Source of the DNA: Brasilonema bromeliae SPC951
GTDB taxonomy: Bacteria; Cyanobacteriota; Cyanobacteriia; Cyanobacteriales; Nostocaceae
Assembly (NCBI RefSeq): GCF_012912135.1
Contig: NZ_QMEB01000008.1
Location: 1 to 52,622, forward strand
Length of the DNA: 52,622 nt
Direction: 5' to 3'
In this document: piece by piece, positions 33,420-41,700 of the stretch
Position numbering within the stretch: position 1 is the first letter of the stretch
Layout: every line of letters begins with the position of its first letter
Made by a program: the position numbers and the translations under genes
Notes under the pieces: model-generated
Told to the model about the DNA's origin: nothing
Databases searched by the model: none
The model's input: the letters and a program-made list of their open reading frames with translations, nothing else

Positions 33420-34094
33420 TTAGAGGTTAAAAATCTCGTTTTCTGGGTAGTCAACAAACTTCTTAATGATTTCCTGGAAGTAGCAAAATAGATCCTCGAT
33501 GGTCTCTGTTTTGAACGAATCGGTACTACAATACCCTGCAATTTGGATTAATTTAGAATCTGCACCATATGAAGAAACATGAAATTCTAGAAGATCATCC
33601 TCATTCCATAGTTCATTTTCACACGGCACTGATAAAATTTCTAGTTGAGGGACTCACTAGAACAAGGTCTTGTATGCCTAATTATGGAAGGAACCATCGC
33701 AATAGAGGCAGTAGGTCTACCTTTGAGTATTTTATTGAATTCCACCAACGGCAGTTGCTGATTATTGTTGGCTTCACTAACTGTTTGATTGACTTGTTTT
33801 AAAAGGGTAATTCCTGTCTGATGACCATCCAGTTGAGTTCGTAAAAATACCTCATTCATAAAGCATCCAAGTATTTTTTATATGGTTGGTGTATTTCTGT
33901 TAGCAACTGTAGTCAAAACTAGAATGTAGGATTGTCCACTCCATTTGAATAAGAGTATTTTAAAAGCAGTCAAAATGATCGTGAAGATACTAACTCCTTG
34001 GAAACTATCGAGAGTTTTTAATTTCTGTTGTTATATCTGAATCTTGATTAAAAACATTGATCTGATGGTGTGAATCTAAGGGTGCTTTGTTCAT
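33420..34094 (-). pseudogene. Decayed NRPS condensation domain
   Basis: Joined pieces read: MNKAPLDSHHQINVF..., (frameshift in an A run) DSFQGVSIFTIILTAFKILL, FKWSGQSYILVLTTVANRN, (in-frame TAA) KILGCFMNEVFLRTQLDGHQ, VNQTVSEANNNQQLPLVEF, (frameshift near 33645) then LLEFHVSSYGADSKLIQIAG and a proper stop. This is the C-terminal half of an NRPS condensation domain. At least two frameshifts and one stop make it inactive, and the N-terminal half with the HHxxxDG motif is missing. It ends 50 bases from the IS630 element. No other NRPS module is in the window. Confidence 0.75.
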
Positions 34095-34144
34095 ATTAAC
34101 TGCTAGAAAATGACGGTAATAACGATTTAAAAATAGGTATAATA

Positions 34145-35341
34145 AGTAAGTCGGCGGGAAAATTTATAAGTATGTAACGAAAATTTAACTAGAAGAATTA
34201 GAGTTAAATTTCATACGTTGTATCCTGTAGTTTCCTTTTTCTCCTCTAGCTTGAACACCATCAATTACCGCGTAGGCAAGGTCTAACTCATCATCAAACA
34301 TTCGTCCTGCTAGTTCATCCTTTTTAAGGTGTTGCCACTCTAATTCAATTGGGTTCATTTCAGAACAATATTTGGGCAAAAAGAAGATATATAAACCCAT
34401 CTGTTCCCACTTTGACCACATCTGTTGGACTTCTTTGCACCGATGTATTGCGCCATTGTCTTGGACGATTACCCTAATGCGTCCGACATCAGAGGCTTCA
34501 CGGGCTTCTTTCTCCATCATCTGGATATAAGACTTGCGATCAACACCCCCAATCACCAAACCGTAAACAAAACTGATTAGAGGTTGAAAAAACCCGATAA
34601 TGCTTAGTCTTCGACCCCGACGCTTTGTCTGTTCTAAGCGTTTTTGCTCACCCCGTTGGTAATAGCTGTAACTTGGCTCACTCCATGCACAAAACCCTGA
34701 TTCATCTAAATACTTGAGGTCTATTTCTCCTGTAGCAGCAGCTAATTCCAACATCTCTAGGTCAGCTTGCTTCTGTTCTCGTACTACAGGGTCTTGTTTT
34801 CCTTTATGACTCTTTCTAACTCGCTTCCATATGACCCCCTTTTTTTTAGCACCCGTCTTAACCTGTCGGGACTTAATTTAATAGAGCGTTAAGCGTAGCT
34901 CTGCCGTAGGCAATCGCTTTGTAATTTTTGAGCTAATTGAACACTGTTGTATGTACGTGGTTCCTTTTTCAGGCATTGTTCCAAAAAAACTATGTCTGAC
35001 TCCTTGCACTTGGGTTTTCCCCCTCGACCTGGTAACTCCCAAAGGCTCTCTAGACCTAACTTTTGCCATTTATGTAAAACCTCTCTTACTGTTTGAGGAG
35101 TCCAATTAAAATGGGCAGCTATTTTTTCAACGTACCAACCATGTGCATTTAGCCTAACGACCTCTGCTCGGTCTTTAACTTTCTGTGGTACATCCGCAGA
35201 TCTTAGATTGAACAGGGTTTTGTCTTGTTCACGGGTTAGGAATACCCTGATACGAGCACCCATATCTTACTTACCTCAGTAGATACATTCTCCGTATTTA
35301 TTTATCTTTACATAGTTTGGTTTTTTCACGCCGTTTTACTT
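34145..35341. mobile_element. IS630-family insertion sequence (about 1.2 kb), degenerate
   Basis: The left end AGTAAGTCGGCGGGAAAA (34145) and right end (inverse of 35324-35341: AGTAAAACGGCGTGAAAA) match at 15 of 18 positions, and similarity extends to TATGTAA inside. TA dinucleotides flank both ends (34143-34144, 35342-35343), as expected for IS630. It contains one transposase gene in two frames. Confidence 0.82.
34185..35263 (-). pseudogene. IS630-family transposase, disrupted
   Basis: The first frame (34889-35263) has the helix-turn-helix region (NAHGWYVEKIAAHFNWTPQT). The second (34185-34754) has the DDE catalytic parts: LDESGFCAW, VQDNGAIHRC, YCSEMNPIELEWQHLK. The intermediate reads KLSPDRLRRVLKK at an A8-G5 run where a -1 slip (usual for this family) would join the frames to GVIWKRVRKSHKGKQDP. 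Ahead of that, a GC mini-repeat (about 34893-34925) has inserted a stop codon after YNSVQLAQKLQ. So frameshifting alone cannot restore the protein. Confidence 0.8.
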
Positions 35342-35518
35342 ACAGCACTTAATAACTTAACCATCTATAGCTGTTCTCGATTAAGTGAATGCCAGATGAT
35401 AAAGTATGAACAGTTAGTTAAAGATGTATTGAAATCATACTGAATTTTTGCTAATTCTCTGCCTGATTGCTCTCAAAGGCTGTAAAAATATATTGGTCAC
35501 ACTATTAAATAAATTTAA

Positions 35519-35679
35519 TTATTCATTTTGTAAACCAAAGGTCAGTTTTTCATAGTTGCTTGGCACGTATAAAAAACCAAACATCCAGTCCCAAAATGCG
35601 AAAATATAACCAAAGTTTTTCTCATAATGTTTGGGGTCTACACTATTTAAAACATCCTTTGAAACACTAATTTACCCAT
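35519..35679 (-). pseudogene. C-terminal relic of a sterol desaturase/fatty acid hydroxylase gene
   Basis: The frame reads VDPKHYEKNFGYIFAFWDWM, then FGFLYVPSNYEKLTFGLQNE and TAA. The pattern PKHYEKNFG...WD.MFG.LYVP is the typical end of the sterol desaturase family. An in-frame stop lies just upstream (about 35680), and the His-cluster catalytic part is missing. Confidence 0.7.
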
Positions 35680-35812
35680 AATAAGACTCTTTTTTGTAGC
35701 AAATAATCCTGTTTTCTGTGGTCGTTAGTATAGTAATACGACCATAATTAAGTTTGCAAGGACAGTTACTCCCTTCCCGCCAGAAGAATACCTAATTTAA
35801 CGATTAGCAATA

Positions 35813-35872
35813 AGACGAGCCAGTGCGTTGCGGGGGTTTCCCCCGTTGTAGCACCTGGCGTGCCAAGGACGC
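35813..35872. repeat. Dispersed 60-bp GC-rich repeat, copy 2
   Basis: Nearly identical to 11050-11109 and in the same orientation. Here it lies in the recJ upstream spacer. Confidence 0.85.
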
Positions 35873-36031
35873 CAAGAAAACCAAAAAGAAGATAGGTAAT
35901 CTTGCACCGCGAAGGGAGTAAGACAAGTTTTGGATGCCTGGCTGAAAACTCACCGAGCAATAGGCACACGGTACTCCATACCTGCCTGAGTACAGGTACA
36001 GTGTAGGTAGTTCAAATTCCTCATCTCTATA

Positions 36032-38212
36032 GTGTTAGACCAATTCACACCTGAATTTTCCCGTCCTCATCGGCGACTACCTAACCAAAGGTGGCAAATT
36101 TATCCTCAAAAAACAGAATTAGCGCAACAGATGGCGCAAACAACGAGTTTATCGCCCTTAATCAACCAATTGTTGATAAATCGGGGTATTGAAACGCCAG
36201 AACAAGCACAAGTTTTTTTAAATTCAGGAAACCTGATATTACCTTCGCCTTTGGAAGACTTTCCTGATTTGGGAATGAGTCTGGAGTTATTGCACAATGC
36301 GATCGCCCCTTGGGCGGGTCCCCTTGGGACCATCGCGCCAAGCGCAGCGCCAGAGGCGATCGCCTCTCAAGAGAAAATCGCCATCTGCGGTGACTACGAT
36401 GCTGACGGAATGACAAGCACTGCTTTACTTTTGCGTAGTCTCCGCTGGCTGGGTGCTCAAGTCGATTATGCTATCCCCAGTCGAATGCATGAAGGCTACG
36501 GTATCAATAAACGCATTGTTGAAGAATTCCATAGCGAAGGTGTAGGATTAATTCTGACTGTAGACAATGGCATCTCAGCTTTTGAACCAATTGAGCGAGC
36601 CAGAGAACTTGGTCTAAAAGTTATTATCACCGACCATCATGATATCCCTCAACAATTACCTCCAGCACACGCCATTCTCAATCCCAAACTGATACGAGAA
36701 TCTTCTCCTTACCGAGGTATTGCTGGTGTTGGTGTCGCCTACATTTTGGCTGTGTCCCTTGCTCAAAAATTGGGACAAGCTAATGATGACATCTTAACTT
36801 CGATGCTGGAACTTTTTACACTGGGAACGATTGCAGATTTAGCTCCCTTGACTGGCGTAAACCGCCACTGGGTAAAAAGTGGTTTGCAGCACTTACCCAA
36901 ATCCAAGCTACCTGGAGTGCGAGCGCTTATTCAGATGTCTGGGGTGCACTTGAGTGGAGGACAAGGGGACGAATCAATTCAAAATTCAAAATCGCGTAGC
37001 GTTGATCGCGAAGCGACGCAATCTCAAAATTCAAAATCGTTAAAGCCGGAAGATATTGGCTTTCGCTTGGGACCGCGAATTAATGCAATTGGTCGGATTG
37101 CTGATCCGCAGATTGTGATCGAATTGCTGACGACTGACGATATGGGGATAGCGCTGGAAAAGGCGATGCAGTGCGAAGCAATTAACCGTCAGCGTCAGGA
37201 AATGTGCGAGCAAATTGAGAATGAGGCAAGAGAAATTGTAGAAATAGAATATCTCCCCTCTCTACAGGAAGACCGCGTGTTGGTTATTGTACAACCTGAC
37301 TGGCACCACGGTGTGATTGGTATTGTTGCTTCTCGCTTGGTGGAACGCTACGGTGTCCCGGTCTTTATTGGCACATATGAGGATGAGGGGCAGATTCGCG
37401 GTTCAGCGCGTGGAATTCCAGAGTTCCATGTGTTTGACGCTTTAGAATATTCTCAGGATTTGCTTGGAAAATTTGGCGGACACAAAGCTGCTGGGGGCTT
37501 TTCTTTACCATCAGAGAATTTAGAAGCATTGCGATCGCGTCTGAGTGAGTTTGCAAATCAGTGTCTAGAACCTCAGCACCTAAAACCACTTTTGAAGATT
37601 GACACATCGGCTTTACTCAATCAAATTCATCATCAGTTTTATCAACAGCTTAATGTATTAGAGCCGTGCGGAATCGACAACCCAGATCCCGTATTTTGGA
37701 CATCTAATGTTCGAGTCATTGAGCAACAAATAGTGGGCAAGGGTCATATCAAGCTGACCATAACACAAACTATTGATGATTCGGAATACAAAATTAAAGC
37801 GATCGCCTGGCGCTGGCGTGAGTACTTTCCTCTACCGCCGCGACTGGATATCGCTTACAAACTACGAGAAAACCACTTTAATGGCAACACTACTATCGAG
37901 TTGGAGTTACTTGGTGTTAGGCTTCCAACCCAGTCTCACATTTTTTTCGCTGCACACTCAGCGCCTTTAAGAACCACTTTTGAGTACAATCAATGCCACT
38001 ACACGTGTGGGATTTATAAAAACGGTTCTGTACCAGAATTGAGAATCGGAAATCCTGACGGCAAAATTCTAGCCGTTCCGCTAGGACACAGCATCGGTTT
38101 ACTGGGAAGCAGTCGTCAACAGGCTATACAAGTTGATGTTTCTCAACCCCAATACAACCAGATTCTTCAAACTGCTCTTCAAGCTTTATCAATGCTGAGC
38201 AATCAGTACTAA
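36032..38212 (+). CDS. recJ: Single-stranded-DNA-specific exonuclease RecJ
   Basis: 726 residues from GTG 36032, longer than usual. The DHH motifs are present: CGDYDADGMTSTALL, LTVDNGISAFEPI, ITDHHDIPQQLPPAHAILNP, LFTLGTIADLAPL, then DHHA1 (HGVIGIVASRLVERYG, GSARGI, GGHKAAGGFS) and the OB domain (LEPCGIDNPDPVF). Two stretches are not RecJ: AGPLGTIAPSAAPEAIAS (36313-36367), just before the first motif, and NSKSRSVDREATQSQNSKS (about 36980-37039), both encoded by GC mini-repeats inserted in frame. The second is flanked by 15-bp direct repeats. It digests ssDNA 5'-3' in repair and recombination. Whether the inserts affect activity is unknown. Confidence 0.92.
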   Translation: MLDQFTPEFSRPHRRLPNQRWQIYPQKTELAQQMAQTTSLSPLINQLLINRGIETPEQAQVFLNSGNLILPSPLEDFPDLGMSLELLHNAIAPWAGPLGTIAPSAAPEAIASQEKIAICGDYDADGMTSTALLLRSLRWLGAQVDYAIPSRMHEGYGINKRIVEEFHSEGVGLILTVDNGISAFEPIERARELGLKVIITDHHDIPQQLPPAHAILNPKLIRESSPYRGIAGVGVAYILAVSLAQKLGQANDDILTSMLELFTLGTIADLAPLTGVNRHWVKSGLQHLPKSKLPGVRALIQMSGVHLSGGQGDESIQNSKSRSVDREATQSQNSKSLKPEDIGFRLGPRINAIGRIADPQIVIELLTTDDMGIALEKAMQCEAINRQRQEMCEQIENEAREIVEIEYLPSLQEDRVLVIVQPDWHHGVIGIVASRLVERYGVPVFIGTYEDEGQIRGSARGIPEFHVFDALEYSQDLLGKFGGHKAAGGFSLPSENLEALRSRLSEFANQCLEPQHLKPLLKIDTSALLNQIHHQFYQQLNVLEPCGIDNPDPVFWTSNVRVIEQQIVGKGHIKLTITQTIDDSEYKIKAIAWRWREYFPLPPRLDIAYKLRENHFNGNTTIELELLGVRLPTQSHIFFAAHSAPLRTTFEYNQCHYTCGIYKNGSVPELRIGNPDGKILAVPLGHSIGLLGSSRQQAIQVDVSQPQYNQILQTALQALSMLSNQY

Positions 38213-38263
38213 GTACTGAGGCATTTCCACTTCACTCCTGGTACTCTGTTCTCAACACTCGGA

Positions 38264-38404
38264 TTATAGGTCGCCGTTGCGAAATGCCAGTACAAAAATG
38301 ACTGCAGGGCCAGCTAACATAATGAGTGCAACAAAAAGTAGTTGAAAAATGACTTCCCAATGAATATTGCCTAAACCACTGAATATATTGAATATAGCGT
38401 CCAT
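38264..38404 (-). CDS. psb30: Photosystem II subunit Psb30 (Ycf12)
   Basis: 46 residues: start [19 protein letters not shown], then one membrane helix ending [16 protein letters not shown]. The NI.WEVI.QL start of the helix and AGP..IF.LA.R.G.L end are those of Ycf12/Psb30. The ribosome binding site AGGAGG lies 5 bases before the ATG. It is a small PSII core subunit in the thylakoid membrane. It lies convergent to recJ, 51 bases from its end. Confidence 0.88.
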   Translation of the reverse strand: MDAIFNIFSGLGNIHWEVIFQLLFVALIMLAGPAVIFVLAFRNGDL

Positions 38405-38552
38405 TTGTCCTCCTTTAAAATAGCTATGTCATTATCAAACCCGCAATAGATCATATCCGGCGATCGCCCATCGCCTTTAATTTACTTAACAAAAGTATAA
38501 AAAAAACTATAAAGACTGAAAACAATAGCACGTTCACAATAGGTTTTTCGTC

Positions 38553-38903
38553 ATGGCAACTTGGCAATGTGTTAAGCAATGTGGAGCCTGCTGTCATCTT
38601 GATCCAGCAGATCGTCCTGACTTACATGAGTATTTATTACCAGAAGAACTAGAACTGTATCTGAGCATGGTTGGTGAAGGAGGATGGTGCATAAATTTCG
38701 ACAAAGACTCGCGAGAATGTCGCATTTACCCAGATCGTCCGCGATTTTGCCGTGTAGAATCAGAAATCTTTCAGGATATGTACGGTATTGAGCCGGAGGA
38801 ATTAGACGATTTTGCGATTGACTGTTGTCGTCAGCAGATAGAGGGGGTATATGGGGACAGAAGCTTGGAGATGTTGCGCTTTGATCAAGCAGTAGGTATT
38901 TGA
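38553..38903 (+). CDS. YkgJ-family cysteine cluster protein
   Basis: 116 residues. Cysteines occur as CVKQCGACC at the start, then C in GGWCINFD, CRIYPDRPRFCR and DCCRQQ. This is the CxxCGxCC...C...RPxxCR pattern of the YkgJ/UPF0153 family, thought to bind a metal or Fe-S cluster. The function is not known. Confidence 0.85.
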   Translation: MATWQCVKQCGACCHLDPADRPDLHEYLLPEELELYLSMVGEGGWCINFDKDSRECRIYPDRPRFCRVESEIFQDMYGIEPEELDDFAIDCCRQQIEGVYGDRSLEMLRFDQAVGI

Positions 38904-38929
38904 CGAAATTGGGAAAAATCTTTCTCTCT

Positions 38930-39036
38930 CAAGAAATACAGGGAACAGGGAATAGGGAACAGGGAACAGCTCGTAGGGTGGGTATTGCGAACAAAAGCCT
39001 ATGTGATAGACGAGATATTAGTTCGCAATGCCCACC
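38930..39036. repeat. Heptamer array plus inverted repeat GGTGGGTATTGCGAAC
   Basis: CAGGGAA-type units at 38938-38968 are followed by GGGTGGGTATTGCGAAC (38976-38992), which pairs with GTTCGCAATGCCCACC (39021-39036) across about 28 bases. It could also end the upstream transcript. Confidence 0.7.
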
Positions 39037-39184
39037 AGATCTCAAAACCGGTGTAAACGCCTCCCGTACCGGGTAGGTGTAAGGTTTCTTGCGGAATTAG
39101 CTAAATTCTGGGTTGCTATTTGTAAAAAATCTTGAGAAAATGATAAGAAAATGAAAACAACTGACGAGCAAAACAATACTACCT

Positions 39185-39613
39185 GTGAAACTTGACTCCA
39201 AGCCCTTGAACCTTGCTACATCTGGGACCCAAAGCCAGCTAGAGCAAAAAGATGAACTAGACTGCAATTGTGCAACTACGTTAGTTGAGGTGTCGTCACC
39301 TTTGGTTTGTGATAAACCGACTAAGCCACAAACCCCAGTAGTTATCTTCGCAACTACATTTTTGACCATCTTTCTGGCGGAAATTGGTGACAAGACACAG
39401 CTATCCACTCTGTTAATGAGTGCGCAATCACAATCTCCCTGGATTGTGTTTTTGGGATCTGGGACAGCGCTAGTCATGACGAGTCTATTGGGTGTCGTGT
39501 TAGGCAGTTGGATGGCTAGCAGACTCTCCCCAAAAACTATAGAAAAAGCAGCAGGTATAACGCTGCTGCTAATTTCCCTAATGTTATTTTGGGATTTGGG
39601 ATTTGGTAATTAA
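39185..39613 (+). CDS. UPF0016/GDT1-family half-transporter, first of a pair
   Basis: 142 residues from GTG 39185; an ATG upstream at 39151 runs into a stop. After a polar lead of about 50 residues come three helices with the family motif FLAEIGDKTQLSTLL (E-x-G-D-K-T). The usual protein has two such halves in one chain; here each half is its own gene, with 50 bases between them. UPF0016 members export Mn2+ or Ca2+, and the cyanobacterial Mnx is a thylakoid Mn2+ exporter. A heterodimer of the two products is likely. Confidence 0.85.
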   Translation: MKLDSKPLNLATSGTQSQLEQKDELDCNCATTLVEVSSPLVCDKPTKPQTPVVIFATTFLTIFLAEIGDKTQLSTLLMSAQSQSPWIVFLGSGTALVMTSLLGVVLGSWMASRLSPKTIEKAAGITLLLISLMLFWDLGFGN

Positions 39614-39663
39614 TAATTCTCAGTCACTAATAAGCACTCTTAACTCTTGACTCTTGACTAACT

Positions 39664-39942
39664 ATGGATTGGCATCTTTTAGGATTAAGCTTTATTACGG
39701 TTTTTTTGTCAGAATTGGGTGACAAAAGCCAGTTAGCGGCAATTGCGCTTTCAGGTCGTAGTCAATCTCCACGTGCGGTGTTTTTTGGTACAGCTGGCGC
39801 ACTGGTTTTGACTAGCTTTTTGGGAGCGTTAGCGGGGGGAGCGGTGTCAGAGTTATTACCCACAAGGTTGTTGAAAGCGATCGCCGCCGTGGGATTTGCC
39901 ATACTCGCAATACGCCTATTATTTTTTAACAACGAGGAATGA
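39664..39942 (+). CDS. UPF0016/GDT1-family half-transporter, second of a pair
   Basis: 92 residues, three helices, motif FLSELGDKSQLAAIALS (E-x-G-D-K-S-Q) and C-terminal GFAILAIRLLFF. It is nearly all membrane. It follows the first half-gene on the same strand and should dimerise with its product in inverted orientation to make one Mn2+/Ca2+ transport path. Similar pairs are known in other cyanobacteria (family knowledge). Confidence 0.87.
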   Translation: MDWHLLGLSFITVFLSELGDKSQLAAIALSGRSQSPRAVFFGTAGALVLTSFLGALAGGAVSELLPTRLLKAIAAVGFAILAIRLLFFNNEE

Positions 39943-39980
39943 AGTGTTTTATGATTGATAATTCATCATTCCTCATCCTG

Positions 39981-40466
39981 TTATCGTCGCCAACACCAGC
40001 TCAAAAGTGTGCCACCTACCAATAGTTTTACTGCTTCCAAAATCCAGTAACCACCATGCAGTATATTCATACTTGCTGGAATTTCAGCAGTTGTTTCAAA
40101 TAGGTTCAGTTCGATTCCGATGGCAGACATTTGCGGAGTTAACAAGTAGGTGTCAGCCAAAGCTATGGCGAGCAATACCACGGACAAAATAATTGCACCG
40201 CGACGCCACTGAGATTGGCTGTTGCACAAAGCTAACACGCTGGTTAACACTAAGCCAGCAGACAGTAATTCGATACGATTAAAATTCCAGAAAAGCACAT
40301 AGCCCGCTGAAGCAAAATTGGCTTGAGTCATCATGCCAGAAACGTAAAGGCTAGGCATAATTACCCAATCCAAAAACATGCTGGCACTGAGCCAAAAGCC
40401 TAAAGTTAATATGGCAAGACTTTGCCAAATCGGTCGCTTAAGTTCGAGGTTACTAACTGCATTCAT
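39981..40466 (-). CDS. Four-helix membrane protein, DUF4149-like
   Basis: 161 residues with four hydrophobic helices: LTLGFWLSASMFLDWVIMPS, then IELLSAGLVLTSVLALC, AIILSVVLLAIALADTYLL and ILEAVKLLVGGTLLSW. The spacing and the short loops fit the DUF4149-type family seen in cyanobacteria. No enzyme motif. It faces the UPF0016 pair convergently. Confidence 0.6.
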   Translation of the reverse strand: MNAVSNLELKRPIWQSLAILTLGFWLSASMFLDWVIMPSLYVSGMMTQANFASAGYVLFWNFNRIELLSAGLVLTSVLALCNSQSQWRRGAIILSVVLLAIALADTYLLTPQMSAIGIELNLFETTAEIPASMNILHGGYWILEAVKLLVGGTLLSWCWRR

Positions 40467-40875
40467 AATTGTGAATAATTGCGTGTGTTTATATCTCTAG
40501 TTTCTAACTTAACAAAGCACTATGACAACAGATGTCAATTTTCTTTTACAAATTTGTTATAACTTTGCAAAGTTATTTAGGTATTTTTTACTTCAGTAGA
40601 CCGTCACAATTATTTGTAGGATGGGTAGAGCGTAAGCGTTACCCATCAAAACGAATGTAAATGTTGGGTTTCGTCCCTCAATCCAACCTATATTTAAGTT
40701 TTACATTTAATTCTGTCTACCTATTTAGTTGCGGTTAATTATTAAAAGTTATGAAGTAGTTTTAAGATAAATAAAGAAAAAGTTTGAGAAAAACATAGAA
40801 CACAGAAAAGTAAATCGTAAAATCAAGTTATGGGGCAAGTTTGTCACCCGTTATAGATCCACCGGATGCAAAACA
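40467..40875. other. 409-bp spacer
   Basis: AT-rich, with one GC repeat of the GGATGGGTAGAGCGTAAGCG...TTACCCATC type (about 40619-40649) that forms a hairpin. No gene seen. The divergent DUF4149-like and DUF2808 genes must have their promoters here. Confidence 0.55.
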
Positions 40876-41433
40876 ATGCGTATAGCATTTTTATTCAGTA
40901 CAGCAATTGCTTGTACAGCAGTCATAGGCGGATACACTGCGGACTTGAGTCAAGCGGTTCAGTTACGAGATGGTAAAGTCTATTTTGTCCAACCGCCGAG
41001 CCTGCTGAGTGCAGTGACGACCTACAAGGATACTTATGTATGGGGCGCAACATACTACTTTACCATTAGCCTGCCAGAAAATGCTGGAGAACCGCTGCAA
41101 AGAATTACAATTAACCAGCGTGAAGGAGTAGATAGTGTGCGCTTTGACTTGCGAGACACTTCTGCTTTTGAAGGAACGCCTTCCAAGGAACGTCAAAAGC
41201 TTGCTTTGAAAGATGTGACAAGGGACAACAAAACCAAAACACTATCGCTCACATTTGACCCGCCAGTACCTCCAGGTAGAACTATTACACTAGCTCTCAA
41301 GCCAGTTCAGAATCCGACGGTTGCTGGTGTCTACCTATTTGGAGTCACGGCGTTTCCGCCGGGAGAGCAACCTCATGGTCAATTTCTTGGTTATGGAAGG
41401 TTGCAATTTTACAATTTTGGTTTTCGGTTTTGA
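40876..41433 (+). CDS. DUF2808 secreted/envelope protein
   Basis: 185 residues with a signal peptide (MRIAFLFSTAIACTAVIGGY). The mature part has VQPPSLLSAVTTY, then FTISLPENAGEPLQRI, a central LSLTFDPPVPPGRTITLALK and YLFGVTAFPPGEQ, the typical DUF2808 pattern. The family is common in cyanobacteria and has no known function; it is probably periplasmic. The stop lies within an inverted repeat shared with the facing cbiD gene. Confidence 0.85.
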   Translation: MRIAFLFSTAIACTAVIGGYTADLSQAVQLRDGKVYFVQPPSLLSAVTTYKDTYVWGATYYFTISLPENAGEPLQRITINQREGVDSVRFDLRDTSAFEGTPSKERQKLALKDVTRDNKTKTLSLTFDPPVPPGRTITLALKPVQNPTVAGVYLFGVTAFPPGEQPHGQFLGYGRLQFYNFGFRF

Positions 41434-41700
41434 CCAAAGCTAAGGGTGTAAGGGTGTAAGGGGAGCCAGTGCGTTGGGCGGGTTTCCCGACTTGAAGCAC
41501 CTGGCGTTGTAGGGGTGTAGGAGTGTAGGGAATAAATAAGTGGAGGCTTGTAGCCCCACTTATTTTAGACCACCAAAATCGTAGATTTGGTGAGGGCTTG
41601 TACCCTTATTGGTTCCGGGGCAGGGTGTACAAAAATATCGTTTTTTCTTTCCCCCTACACCCTTACACCCCCATTCCCCTACACCCTTAGTTTTGGTCAA
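41430..41700. repeat. 271-bp inverted-repeat-bounded element between convergent genes
   Basis: TTGACCAAAGCTAAGGGTGTA (41430-) and its inverse, ending TTAGTTTTGGTCAA at 41700, bound the spacer, each extended by AGGGTGTA-type repeats. Inside are a relative of the 60-bp dispersed repeat (41463-41513) and hairpin AATAAGTGG...CCACTTATT (41532-41562). The arms carry the stop codons of both flanking genes. It probably terminates transcripts from both sides. Confidence 0.75.

Larger units (their letters stand above)
35344..36031. other. 690-bp spacer with relics and a dispersed repeat
   Basis: It holds the sterol-desaturase relic (35519-35679) and the 60-bp repeat (35813-35872). No intact gene is seen; recJ starts at its end. 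Confidence 0.6.
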
